From the NCBI GenBank assembly GCA_029817715.1, contig JARUPY010000353.1, positions 513,501 through 577,500 of the forward strand: 64,000 nt of DNA, read 5' to 3'. Shown here piece after piece: positions 12,096 through 23,692 of this stretch; position 1 is the first letter of the stretch; every line of letters begins with the position of its first letter. The DNA comes from Melastoma dodecandrum. Its lineage: Eukaryota; Streptophyta; Magnoliopsida; Myrtales; Melastomataceae. The position numbers and the translations under genes are program-made. The notes beneath the pieces were generated by a model that saw only the letters and a program-made list of their open reading frames with translations, did not search any database and had not been told where the DNA came from.

Positions 12096-14022
12096 TCAAG
12101 ATTTTTCGTACTTCTCCACATATTCATCGACTGGTTGCACGACTTTTGGCTCATTCACTGAAAGGTACTGCTTAGTTAATTCTTCTGAGCGACGAACACT
12201 TTGTGGCTCTAAAGAGTTGAGAACTTTTCCAATTGACTTCTTGACTATGTAATCATGAACATCTTTGCTTATGAGACCCCTTTCACCATGTTGGTCTTAA
12301 GAGCTCCCTTACAAGCTCTATAATAAAAACTCTAGAATTTCTAAGTGTCCTTGACTCCCTGTTCCCATCCCAATTTGTCCTATGAGGTCCATCCATTTCC
12401 GGCTTGTGTCTTACCCGGTCTTTCACAGCATCCATAACGAAATCAGACAGCCCATCCCTCTTATCATTTGTCTTCCTTATCACAATTGATTCGGCATTCT
12501 CATCAACGCCAGAAAATTTCCCTCTCAGCAAAACAACTATCCTTTTTGATCCCATGGTCAGTGCACTAGTTGTGCGAAGATCCAAAACAACGTTCACACT
12601 TTCTAACCAGACGCACTCTTAAATTGCCTCCTACCGGATCATCTGCTGTATAACTAAGGCATGCTCTATGAGTAACATATGTGGACCCAAAGGCTTCCTC
12701 TCCGACACACCAGGGATGTCAAATTCCCTAGAACTGCCCCCAGAATTCTGCCAAGAAGAATCAGAAGAATCTCCCATTGCTATTCACCTTTGCAATAGCC
12801 AAGCTTAATATGATCTACAATGTCAGACTCCTCAACATTCTTCGTTGTGTTACCATCGTGGATACTATCTTCAATGACCTCAACCTTCCCATTCTCAAAG
12901 ACCTCCTGATTTGCAGTGAACCAAATTGTTGGTGCCTTCCTTCACTGCGACACTGCATACCACATCCTTTTCACTCCCCTTCCTTCTTGAATTCCCGTAC
13001 TTGGCGTCCTGGACAACAGCAGCACTCCCGTTGCTGCTGAAACCCACAATGCCGCTGCAGACGCCGCATCTGCAATCTGACAGGCCCTTCAGCTCCTTCA
13101 TGGTGACAGCACCAATCGTACAATCACGCCGATTACCCCATTCCCATACCAGATACCCTTCTCCATGACCTTGACCTTGTTTTCCTTGACAAGGCCCTCA
13201 GCTTTATAAGCCATATCGTCCATTGCTCCATTATCTCTATTCTTGTCGACAACACGATCAGTTTGTACCTCCTCAACTCTCCTCTCGACACCCTCGTCAT
13301 GGTGCTCTCCATTAGCCAATTCAGCATTGATAACGTTACTATGGCCATTAGTACCGCAATCTCCGTTTTGAAAAATGCAATGTCACTAATATAGATCTGG
13401 AGGCATCTAAGGCTACAAAAACTCCATCCGAGACCACGAGACTTTCCCTTGAAAAGCTGCCGGGAAAGTGAATGCTTTCCTGCTTCATCAGCTCTCCATT
13501 TCTAGCATTGATCTCTCTGTCTTTTTCAACTATTTTCCTCCCTACCTGTAATGCTCGTTCCCCCTTTTTTTTTAAGTTGCTCTTAAAGCTTGACTGTAGC
13601 ATCTGCATGTTCCTTTATTTGAGAATTAAATCACTTGTGATATCTGAAATCTCAAATTTTACCATCATCTATGCTCTAAGCTAGATCTCCAACCATTGCG
13701 AATCTTCTCTCTTTCCTGCAGGACCCGCCAAGTGCTGTGATACCTCTTCCTCTGCATGGTAGAATAAATCTAGCTGGGCACCTTGACTGAATCTCGTTTC
13801 AAAAATGGAGATAGGGACCCCATAATGGGAATGTCATTATGTTGAGAAGCTGCTCCCATCACATGAAACCCTTGACCATGTTGGGGGAATCCGTTACACC
13901 ACCAGGAATTTCCTGTATGGCAGCTGATGCACCTCGCGGGTATTTCCAAGGAATGAAACTGATTCGGTGAACTTTGTCAGATGCCTTGCGACCGTAACTA
14001 CTGCCTCTAGACATCATGCAAC
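12096..14022 (-). pseudogene. Broken gene with CCCH zinc-finger (C3H38/55-like) C-terminus
   Basis: Read on the minus strand, fragments of one protein appear in changing frames. They begin near 14022 (MMSRGSSYGRKASDKVHRI), continue with GERALQVGRKIVEKDREIN at about 13560 and ANGEHHDEGVERRVEEVQ near 13310. They end with FIIELVRELLRPTW near 12300, a one-base frameshift, then ERGLISKDVHDYIVKKSIG to ...DEYVEKYEKS and a stop at 12096. The last ~75 residues match my memory of the conserved C-terminus of plant CCCH zinc-finger proteins 38/55 (ELLKPTW-x-G-x-ISK...TIVKK...). No CCCH finger is visible. Several stops and frameshifts make it a pseudogene, though some breaks could be introns. It begins about 140 bp inside a retrotransposon primer-binding site. 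Confidence 0.5.
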
Positions 14023-14162
14023 TGTCTAATTTGGTGAGTCTATATGCGTATATTAGTCCTACTTAATTTAGTTAGTCATTTCGTATCACGGATGAGAGTA
14101 CTACTTCTTTTCATTCAAAACTAACGCGCACACTAATCCACCTTATTACTCCAACTAACTGC

Positions 14163-14174
14163 GCTCTGATACCA
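14163..14174 (-). other. Primer binding site (initiator Met tRNA type)
   Basis: The minus strand reads TGGTATCAGAGC, complementary to the 3' end of plant initiator Met-tRNA. It lies two bases inside the TG/CA border of the adjacent LTR, as expected for the 5' end of a minus-strand LTR retrotransposon. Confidence 0.8.
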
Positions 14175-14176
14175 AC

Positions 14177-16646
14177 TGAAACGACCTGCATTTTTTTTTT
14201 CCTTTTGTCAAATTTTAAAACTAATTTACCGCCAATGGAAGCCTACGAAAGTTTGAATTTGAACTTTACCGCGCACTTTCTGGACTCATCCTCGAATCCC
14301 ACGGTTATACATGTCCTCTTTCCTAAGCAACCTGCACACTAAAATAGTATTCCCCTAACGGGGTCAGCGATAAATCGCTGGTACGCCCCACCCATGCACA
14401 TGCGAAGACGTGAGACTTATAACTCACCCTACGTGCAAGTTTTATAAAACAGTTATGCAACACACGGCAGTCATCTGACAATATATGCCTCTATTCTCAT
14501 AAACATAGATCAAGAACAATAAAGGTCGCAAGACAGAGTAAACGTAATAGCATTAGTTACGGCAGCATCACATAATACAAAGGCGTAAAAGTAAAGGAAA
14601 CGAAATACGCATAAGGTAAACACAACGACTCCCTCATTCCATCATCCTCATCAACACTTCTCAGGATGCCAGGACCACCGCAGTGCGTCCCCATCCACTC
14701 CTCCGGGAGCGCCCGGGAATCCGGAACCGATGACACCGCGTGTGGTGTCACCTCACCGGCCCTCCTCCGACACAGTCGGGTAACACTCTTCGTAGAGGTA
14801 ACTTTCTTTTCCAACCTTATGCAATCCAACCAGTAAATCGTTGTACGGCAGATGATTGAAGTACCGCTTACTCATGTGTCAGTGCACAGCGACCAGGTCA
14901 TGAGGATAGGATGCTCCGCAGCTAGCAGTTTACCAATAATTCCCAAACGTGGCTGATCCCGGTTGAACGACGACCAGCTGCCTTACAATGTAGGGAGAAC
15001 CGACATCCTTCGAATCCCAACCGCCGTCAACCAAGGTTAGACGCTGCTGGTCCAATTCAAAGGGTCGGATTCTCCTCCCACCGCTGCAGCCAGCTCCATC
15101 GTCTCAATCCCCATTCACCGTTTCCTCTTCTCATTACATTGCAAAACATCCTCATAACTGGCTATGCACTGCTGTCCCAATATACCAACTCAGAAAATTC
15201 GTAGTAGCCAGTACAACTGCACGCTGGTGGACGCCCTTCATCACCATTTTACTTTCACAGTCGGATAAAGCATGGTTAGTCAAGCACGAGGACATTTCAG
15301 CCGATTGGACAAAGCTAATCCACACTTACAGTAATCCAGCCCGCATTTCATTAGACCAGCTCAGAAAGTATAATCAATAGAATCAATTGAAATTTCAACA
15401 ATCCATGGTCCAATCACAGCAGCCTCAAATCCAGAACAACGTCCCAGAAAAACTCAAGCATACAAGTATTCAATTCTCCGGCTGCAAGATCTCACGCTCA
15501 CCCACATATTACCATGATCATGCCCGACTTCAACACATCACACACCATGCTACCCTCTAGCCCTCAATCCACACTCGCCAAATAGCTGGAATCCACAGAG
15601 TACCATCATTCAACGCGGGAACAGAGAAGGGAAGGTAATGCGTGCTGGAAACGGCGGCTCGGCCGAAGGCGAACCAGGCTCATCTCCATGCACTGAGTAT
15701 CTCTCATGCCCATGACTCTCGTCCAGTTTAGGTTCCTAACGGAGGGGTCCAAATACTAACGGACACAACATGTGCACTACCGACCCAGCCGAAACAGAGT
15801 CACTCAAGATGGCGCAAAACCCGTTTGGCAGCCAGCATACCGACGACGACACCAACGTAATCCCGACCTACCCCGCCTCCCCGTCGCCTCTACCCACACA
15901 AATCGCACATTCACGCAACGGAAACAAGACACAGACGAGGGGAGGGGGTGAGACGTACACTAGTTTCCGTGTCCTTCCTCCGATGCTCAAGTCACACTTC
16001 CCTCCGCGGCGATCACCTCCCTGGACCCTCGTTTCTTGCGTTGAAGAGGAAGCCCGCTGAAGGGAATCGCGCCTCACTTCGTGGGATGGCTCGGATGAGG
16101 TCTCCGTTCTCCCTCCAAACGCGTTGCCTCCCTCTCGGAGATGATGTAAATCGTCTCACATCAGGGAAAAGGTGAGGAGGATAAGGCAGGTTGCCTCCCC
16201 CCAAAAACTGATGTCTTTTCCCTCGTCATTTCCCCAACGAAGCTTGCTTGAGAAGCTTATTAAAATCCAAGGCCAAGATTCATTTCAGGTATTCAACTTA
16301 TGACTATATGACTAAATGGTGAAGATTTAGGGGTCAAGGGTCAAACTTCCCACTATTTTACGTTGCAAGTATCATCATTATAAATATGCTATTATGAAAT
16401 CTAACTTTTAATTCACATGTCAAAATCCTTGACGTACGCGGATAAAATCATTACCCGAATCCGATTACGTTAGGTCAGGGCGTCCCCTTTCCCGCGTGAC
16501 GTAATCACATGTAATCGTCCCCGTAGTACCAATATTACCCCGCTTGTAACATCGTTTGACTTCGAGAATATTACATTCTCGTGTCCACGTCGGATTTGAC
16601 TTGGTCAAAGTTTGACTCACCCCTAAAATTTTTACGGGTCTTTACA
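14177..16646 (-). mobile_element. Long LTR (about 2.47 kb) of a minus-oriented retrotransposon
   Basis: On the minus strand the unit opens with TGTAAAGACCCG (16646) and closes with GGTCGTTTCA (14177), giving TG...CA borders. A primer-binding site follows immediately. LTR length, iMet-type PBS and the terminal sequences fit Ty3/gypsy elements such as Del/Tekay, but no gag or pol coding is seen in the neighbouring DNA. No second LTR is visible in the window. The element is therefore truncated, and its 3' part may have been lost or replaced by the CCCH-like gene remnant. Internal open frames are short and not informative. Confidence 0.65.
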
Positions 16647-17125
16647 ATATTAGACACGACCCATGTGAACAAAAGTTTCAAAAATTAAAATGAAAAGTTT
16701 CAAAAATTAAATGAAAATTAAATTCAGCTTTTGATTTTTTTTTAGTTCACAAACTTATTGGGATATTTGTAATAAATGTTCAAAATTTTAGTTTATATTT
16801 TATCTGATTTTGAATACAATTTCTTTTAGACAAAATTATTGAACTCTTTTTCTTCTTTCAAGTCCTTGTTTAATTATATTTGTCCGAGCTCATCTTATAT
16901 ATCGGTAGAAAAAGACCGAAATTTCAGGGAATGAAACTTGTTCACGTGGCCGGCCACTTTCTTAATATGTGTGATGTCTTTTGATGGGATCCAGACAGAC
17001 GAAAGGTTGAGGAAGTATCGCCACCGACAGCACTTTCTACTCTTTTTATTTTCCTCCATTCAATTCCATACGCATAACCTTCTTCTGTGAGCGGGCCCTC
17101 GGAAATAAGCAATTGCAGCTCAATA

Positions 17126-20100
17126 ATGGAGTCTGTATGCAGTGACCGAGATTCCCACACCTCCATCACATCTGAGTACGACGTCTTCCTGAGCTTCCGG
17201 GGACCCGATGCTCGTTACGGCATCGTCGACCACCTCTACGAGTGCATGACTGGGGCCGGTCTCCGTGTTTTCAAGGACGACGAGGAGATCCGTCGCGGAG
17301 AAGTAATTGGGGGAGAGCTCGAGCGAGCGATCCGCGGCTCCAGGGTCTACGCCGTCGTCTTCTCCAGGAACTACGCATCCAGCGCGTGGTGCCTCAGGGA
17401 GCTCGACATGATGGTGGATCTCCACGGAGGCTCGAACGTCGGCGGGAAAATCATACTGCCGATTTTCTACGGGGCAGATCCGGCTGACGTAAAGCTGCGA
17501 ACAGAGCTATATCAGGAAATGCTCGACGCACACAAGGATAGACACGGGCAGGAGGTCGTGAAGAAATGGGAGGAAGCACTTAAGACGGTCGGCGGGATCA
17601 GCGGATGGGACTGCAAAGCCATCCAGGGGTAACCACCAGAGCCTTGTTATTTTTCTCACTTTCTCTTTTGAATCATTTCTTTTTTTCTTTGGAAATAAAT
17701 ATTTTAAAATACAGAACTTTTTTTTTGGAATTAATCGTATCGGAATCTCATGAGGAAGATGACGATCACTACGGCGACTGAATTCCATGTAATTACTCTA
17801 TTTTCATTGTCGTCCTGCAGGGAAGGCAGATTCGTCCAATTAATAGTTCAGGATATTATTGTGAAGCTGAGAATCAAGGATCAAAGTTTGCCTGAACATC
17901 TTACTGGTATAGATGGTCAAGTCTCCAACATGTTAAATCTGCTGGACTGCGACTCCTCGGGAGTAAGACTCGTGGTGCTTCATGGCATGGGGGGAATTGG
18001 GAAGACGACCCTTGCTAGCGTCGTCTTCAATAAATTATTATCTTCCCAGTTCGAAGGTTCCAGTTTCATTTCGAACGTGCGTGAGTCGGCCACGGGTCAT
18101 GGAGGCATTGCGAAGTTGCAGAACAAGTTATCGAGGGACATTCTCGGTGGCCAATACGCGAGATCATGTAACTTCGACGATGGGTTCGGAGAGATGATAC
18201 AAAGGATTCGGGGCAAGAGGATGCTTCTGGTTCTAGATGACGTGGATCAGTTCTCTCAACTGGAGAAATTGGTCGGAAAAGACCCGAAAGACATTTTAGG
18301 AACAGGCAGTCGAGTCATAATCACGACTAGGGATAAAAGCGTTTGCAATCGATTTGTTCGTCCTGGTTCCGAATTACTTCATTTTTATGAAATGGAGAAA
18401 ATGGCTGACAACTACGCCCTTCAGCTCTTCAGCAGGCATGCCTTTGGCAACGATGAGCCTCCAGAAGATTTTCTTTCTTTATCGAAACAGGTGGTTAAGA
18501 CCACAGGTAACCTTCCCTTGGCTTTGGAGGTGATTGGAGGACACTTGTGTTGTCAGAGCAAAGAGTCGTGGTTGTATGAGCTCGAAGAGCTGAAGTACGT
18601 TCCCCTAGAAGATGTTTTTAAGATCTTGAAGGTAAGCTACGATGGGTTAGACTGGAGGCAGAAAGAAATTTTCCTCGATATTGCGTGTTTTCCTAGAGAG
18701 ATGAGTCGGAGGTATTTGGATTATTTCGAGAAATATCGCGATGGTCCGAGGTATGTGGATTACCTCTGGGAAGCTCGCGGCTTGTTTCCAAAAAACGGAG
18801 TGAAGGTACTCATCAATAAATCATTTATAAAGATTAATTCAGACGGTGAATTCTGGATTCACGATCAACTTCGAGATATGGCAAGAGAAATCATTCGGTC
18901 GAAAGGTGATGGAAGACCCGAAAGGTGTACTAGACTTTGGGATCCAGAGGACGCCTTAAAGATAGTGCTTCAAAAACAGGTAATGTGTGCTATTTAATTG
19001 GTCAATTTCATTTTGTGATGTAGGAATGGTTCATAATTCTATTATATTAAGAATATTTTTTCATTGACATTGAAATATTACTATTCATCGAGCATAATAT
19101 AATTATGAATGCTGGACTACTTTTTTCGTTTATAAGGTGTCGAAGAAAATCATAGCAATGACCTTGGGGAATGTCGGTGAAGCACTCAAATTATCTGATG
19201 AAAACTTCGGTGGATTAGCTAATTTGTTGTTTCTTGATCTAACAAGTACGGAACTTATTGGAGAATTTGAAAATCTCTGGGAGAGATTAATGTGGCTTTC
19301 TTGGCGGGGTTGCACTCAAACGTTGAATTCCAACTTTTTCAAGATGAGAAGCTTAGTTGTTCTCACAATCATTGGTATCCAAGGTGAATGGACGGGTGGT
19401 GAAAAGCTGGTATGAAATCCTCTCCTCCTATATGTCATGTGTTTGGTAGGTAAATGTGTAACGCGCTCTTCTTCTTATTATAATTTGTGGTGCATGCATT
19501 TACAGATGATGCCTGAGTTAAAGGTGCTGGAGTTCAGGAATAGCGACATGACTACGTCACCCGACGTCTCTTGTTGCTTAAAATTGGAGATTATGGTTTT
19601 TGAAGATTGTCGGGAGTTGAAAGAAATCCACCATTCGGTGGGTAAGTTGGAGAGTCTTGCCTATATGAAAATCTCCGAGTGTCGGTATCTGAGGAGTTTA
19701 CCGAAAGAGCTCTGTTCTGCAAGAGAGGGGCTAATTTTTAATGATAGCAAGATTGAAGAAGTACCGGAATCAATTGGGAGGTTGAAATCCTTGAGGACAC
19801 TTCACTTATCAAATAACAAGATCAGAAGATTACCCGCCTCGATATGTGATCTGACGAACCTACTAGTGTTGGTCGTTGCTAACAACCCTCTCGACGAAGG
19901 AATTCCGGAAGAAATCGGGAGACTATCAGCTTTAGAAGAATTGAACCTTTCGAATAGCAACATTCGCTTCCTGCCAGCAACGGTCAGCCGACTCACGAGC
20001 CTCAAGTCCCTCAGATTGGACGGTTGTAGGATGCTTGAGGAGCTTCGAGGACTTCCGACCAGCCTAACAAGGTTGGATGCTTCCAGTTGTCCTCTCGACA

Positions 20101-21524
20101 AAGGAATCCCTGATGAAATCGGGAGCCTGTCAGCTTTAGTAGAATTGAACCTTTCGAGTAGCAACATTCGCTTCCTGCCAGAAACAGTTAGTCAACTCAC
20201 GAGCCTCAAGTCCCTCAGATTGGATGGATGTCGGATGCTTGAGGAGCTTCGAGGACTTCCAACCAGCCTCACAAGTTTGAATGCTTCATTTTGCCCTCTC
20301 GACAAAGGAATCCCTGATGAAATCGGGAGCCTGTCAGCTTTAGTAGAATTGGACCTTTCGGACAGCAACATTCGCTTCCTGCCAGAAACAGTTAGTCAAC
20401 TCACGAGCCTCAAGTCCCTCATATTGGATGGATGTCGGATGCTTGAGGAGCTTCGAGGACTTCCAACCAGCCTAACAAGGTTGGATGCTTCCAGTTGTCC
20501 TCTCGACAAAGGAATCCCTGATGAAATCGGGAGCCTGTCAGCTTTAGTAGAATTGAACCTTTCGTATAGCAACATTCGCTTCCTGCCAGCAACTGTTAGT
20601 CAACTCACGAGCCTTAAGTCCCTCAGATTGAATGGTTGCGACATGCTTCGGGAGCTTCCAAGACTTCCCACTAGCCTAATACATTTGACATTTTCGACCA
20701 AGTCGCTACGAGCATTCCCAAATCTTGATGTCCTGACGAACTTAGCGGGGTTAATGGTCTTTGATGGACAGTATCCTAAAAAAGACTATGAAGGAGAGCG
20801 TCTGGAGATATCTGGGCTTGGGAGTTTGGACAAGCTGAAGAGCTTGTTCTTCTTCTCAAGCAGAATGATTACATTTACCCGAGCTTCCGAGTTGGGCTCC
20901 CTTTCCAAGCTTGAGACTCTCACATTGTTATCTTCGTACATGGAGTCTGTTCTGGAGCTTCCTTTGTCTCTACGTAAGCTGACGCTCCGGGACACACGAA
21001 CACCCATACCTTGGGAACATTACTCCAACTTGACGCTCTTGACGGAGTTGGAGATCAGTAGTTCGATATTGACAGACATGGATCTTGGTGGGCTCGATTC
21101 GTTACCCAGTCTTAAGACATTGCGTTTTTATAGTTGCTATAATCTCGTCAGGGTGTCCAACATAGGGAGATTGAGGAAGGGGCTGAGGTCGCTTCAGTTC
21201 AGAGAGTGTAGAGCGTTGATGGAGATCCCAGGACTGGAACAATTGGAGATGTTGGAGGAGTTGAGAATTCGAGAGTGCAGTTCCATTTGCGGAATTCAGG
21301 ATTTGCGGGGCATGAAAAGATTGAAATATGTGGAGATCTGGGAGTGCTCCTCGTTGCTCCGCGTGCCCCGTTTGATCGACGAGTGTCGCCTCGTGATTAA
21401 ACGCTGTGACAAGTTGTTGACATTTGAGGGCCGTTATAGTGAGTACGAAGGAGAGAGCAGCAAAATTCAATCGGAAGATGATTCCGGGGAAGGAGGAGGT
21501 GGGAAACGAAGAAGAATTGTATAA
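17126..21524 (+). CDS. TIR-NBS-LRR (TNL) intracellular immune receptor
   Basis: Four exons, 17126-17628, 17821-18979, 19137-19409 and 19506-21524, join in frame to about 1317 aa. The TIR domain (residues ~18-165) has YDVFLSFRG and WCLREL, whose Glu is the expected NADase residue. The NB-ARC has the P-loop GMGGIGKTT (~residue 223), kinase-2 LLVLDDVD, RNBS-B GSRVIITTRD, GNLPLAL, FLDIACFP and an MHD-like IHD (WIHDQLRDM). The LRR region is encoded in exons 3 and 4 and includes four near-identical 68-aa blocks. The protein ends in an acidic stretch and GKRRRIV. By family it detects pathogen effectors and signals cell death through TIR NADase activity and EDS1. All signature motifs are intact. ATG 17126 is the first Met in frame after upstream non-ATG codons. 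TIR-NBS-LRR intron positions agree with the family norm. Confidence 0.93.
19887..20702 (+). repeat. Four tandem 204-bp units inside the TNL LRR exon
   Basis: Units start at 19887, 20091, 20295 and 20499 with a constant 204-bp spacing (68 codons, about three LRRs each). Units 2-4 are nearly identical at nucleotide level; unit 1 and the 3' part of unit 4 are more diverged. The reading frame is maintained. Confidence 0.92.
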
Positions 21525-22257
21525 CAAGTTTCCTTTTTTTTTGTTTTGTTGTAATATTTTTGGGAAAGCCATTCCTTATTTCGAACCGTTTGCTTCTAAA
21601 TATCGGTAATGAAAATTGAAAACCACGATGATAATATTATTCCACCAAAGTAGAAGTGTTTTTAGATTTTGATAATTTTGATAAAAACCCCTCCCCCTCC
21701 GACACTAAAGAAAGGTGTACATATTCGTTTTTGCCTATATTAAAATTATCATCACAAATTAAGGATAATTTTGCCTATACAAAAAGGAAATAAGTATTAT
21801 TCTGATTTTGCCTTCCTTGTTATTAAGAGGAGACGTCACGACCCAACCGAACAGTCGGTATTATCTTGTCTTTGCATTTGTGAAGGGAAAATAGTCTTAA
21901 GTGAGGCAACATTCCTTCCACTTAAATAAACATATCGGGAAGCTTCAAATGATATACTCTTCTTTTAATCAATATACCAAAAGAAAACATCTCTCGTTCA
22001 ACAACAGAGGAAGTCGTAATTGCCACGCGTGTTTGAATTGTTGTTATTGATAATCCTAATACTTTTAGCTCATGCCCAACAACACATTTTATTTGTCAAT
22101 TTTTTTTTAAAGTGCTAGTGGGAATGTTGGTGGGGACACCGTCCTATCTTCCAACTTGTAAAAATTATGTTAGAATGATAATAATTAAAGTATGTGCAAA
22201 CAACATTAATTTATCCGACGTTCATCTTCTGCTTTTGCCCAGTTCAGATTTCAGACA
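21525..22257. other. AT-rich intergenic stretch
   Basis: Contains the presumed 3' UTR of the TNL. No further coding or repeat structure was recognised. Confidence 0.5.
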
Positions 22258-22535
22258 ACCTAAGACGGTTTCGTGTTGCCATTGTGCCTTGAAAAAAGTC
22301 CAACGGTGTCTCTGGAAAGCGGCTGACCGACGACGTTGAACAGGGTAGCCCTGTTGCCGTATCCCTTGAAAGGAGTCCTGCCGAACAGAAGGTCATACAG
22401 GAAGATCCCAAAGGTCCACCAGTCAACAGCGCTTCCATGAGCTTCCCCTTTGGTGATCTCGGGGACCAAGTATCCGTGGGTTCCGATAAACAACATTGAG
22501 CTGGCGTCAGTCGGCTCCACGATGAGCTCCGGTAA
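22258..22535 (-). pseudogene. AGCVIII protein kinase fragment
   Basis: The minus strand codes a piece of kinase subdomains [53 protein letters not shown], then [13 protein letters not shown]. The match continues only briefly before losing similarity. It is clearly related to residues of the intact D6PK-like kinase at 58019-60363 ([17 protein letters not shown]). The conserved APE motif has become VPE. Both ends stop abruptly, there is no ATP site or catalytic loop, and no further exon is seen nearby. It is a short relic, probably dispersed from a paralogue. Confidence 0.85.
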
Positions 22536-23621
22536 CTGTCATACCTAATTTACAAAATCCATTTCCTAATTACCCAGGTCACAGTGCCTCATCCTCATCG
22601 GACTTAGCATCATTGGTAGTTGATAATGCTCATTGCCTATTGTCATACTTGCCTCGGACAGAATGTTTCACAACTCGAGTATGCCACCTCTTTCTTACAG
22701 GGGGCCATCATGGGATCCCTTATCACTACCGTTGTCATAGCTCCTCAAGGACTTGTAAGCAGACATCGTACTTGAAGAATACAAGGAAAAGATCTGATAA
22801 GAGCTGCATCTTAAAAACCACTCACCAAGAACATCTCTAGTCCAACCTCGTGCTAGCCATACACACTAGAGTGATGGAGCTACAAATAGGTCAACTCGGC
22901 CTTATGCCTGTTTGAGTTTTGATTGTGCTCCACGAGGATTCTTGAGATGAGCTTCCTCATTGTGTAGTGTGTGAGCATTCTTCTTGTTCATATCCAGGCT
23001 TGTTCAATACCTGTACACGTCCTTACCATTGTTGTCGGGTGATTATATGGTTAATCTATTACTCCGATCTCCATTCTGCAAATCAATGGAACTTAAAGAG
23101 GAGTACACAACATCATGTACATACAGGGTAACTGCCAGGTACATGGATAATGGGCATCTCGCCCTCGGTTTTCAATCTCAGTTTGCATACAGGAAAATAG
23201 AATACACATCTATTCAAGCTCAGCTTCCTTTGGCTTTTAGTTCTTCTTCCTTGTGCAGCTTCTCCTGATTTCACATTTTCATCATTTCATTCATCAATAT
23301 CCAGTACCGACTAAAAATTTATTGAACTTAAGACACTGCAGCTGTGCTTGGCACCCGACAAAATGAGAACGACCAACAGAAATATTTTTCGCCACAAGAT
23401 TTAAACTCCTCTTAAATATTTACCTTCGTTTCCTTAATTATAGAACACAGGCACCAGCGCACATGTCTAAGAAAGCAAACAATTTAAACACGAATTATGT
23501 ATATGTAAGGATTACCTTGCGAAGTTTCTCCTCTGCTCTTTCCTTCTTTATCTGTTCAAGTAAAGCCTTTAGCGCTTAATGTCATCTTAGTCGTCGTCGC
23601 TGAATAAAAACAAAAAATAAC
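22536..23621. other. Intergenic stretch without recognised genes
   Basis: No family resemblance was found in any frame. It separates the kinase relic from segmental-duplication copy B. Confidence 0.5.
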
Positions 23622-23692
23622 AAAGGTCTTCCATCAGAATCACAACAGCTGATGACACTAGCAAAGAAGCGCTTAAATCCTTCCAGCAACAT
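23622..23692 (-). pseudogene. CBL exon 1 fragment
   Basis: A remnant of the first CBL exon. Starting at 23692 it still reads ATG in frame ([23 protein letters not shown]) and then loses similarity at the left boundary of the duplication. Relative to the intact gene, an in-frame 6-bp deletion removes Gln3 and Cys4. None of the seven downstream exons is present. Confidence 0.85.

Noticed and set aside
15770..16204. Open frames on both strands at 15.8-16.2 kb
   Set aside because: They lie inside the long LTR, have low-complexity Pro/Arg-rich translations and resemble no family.
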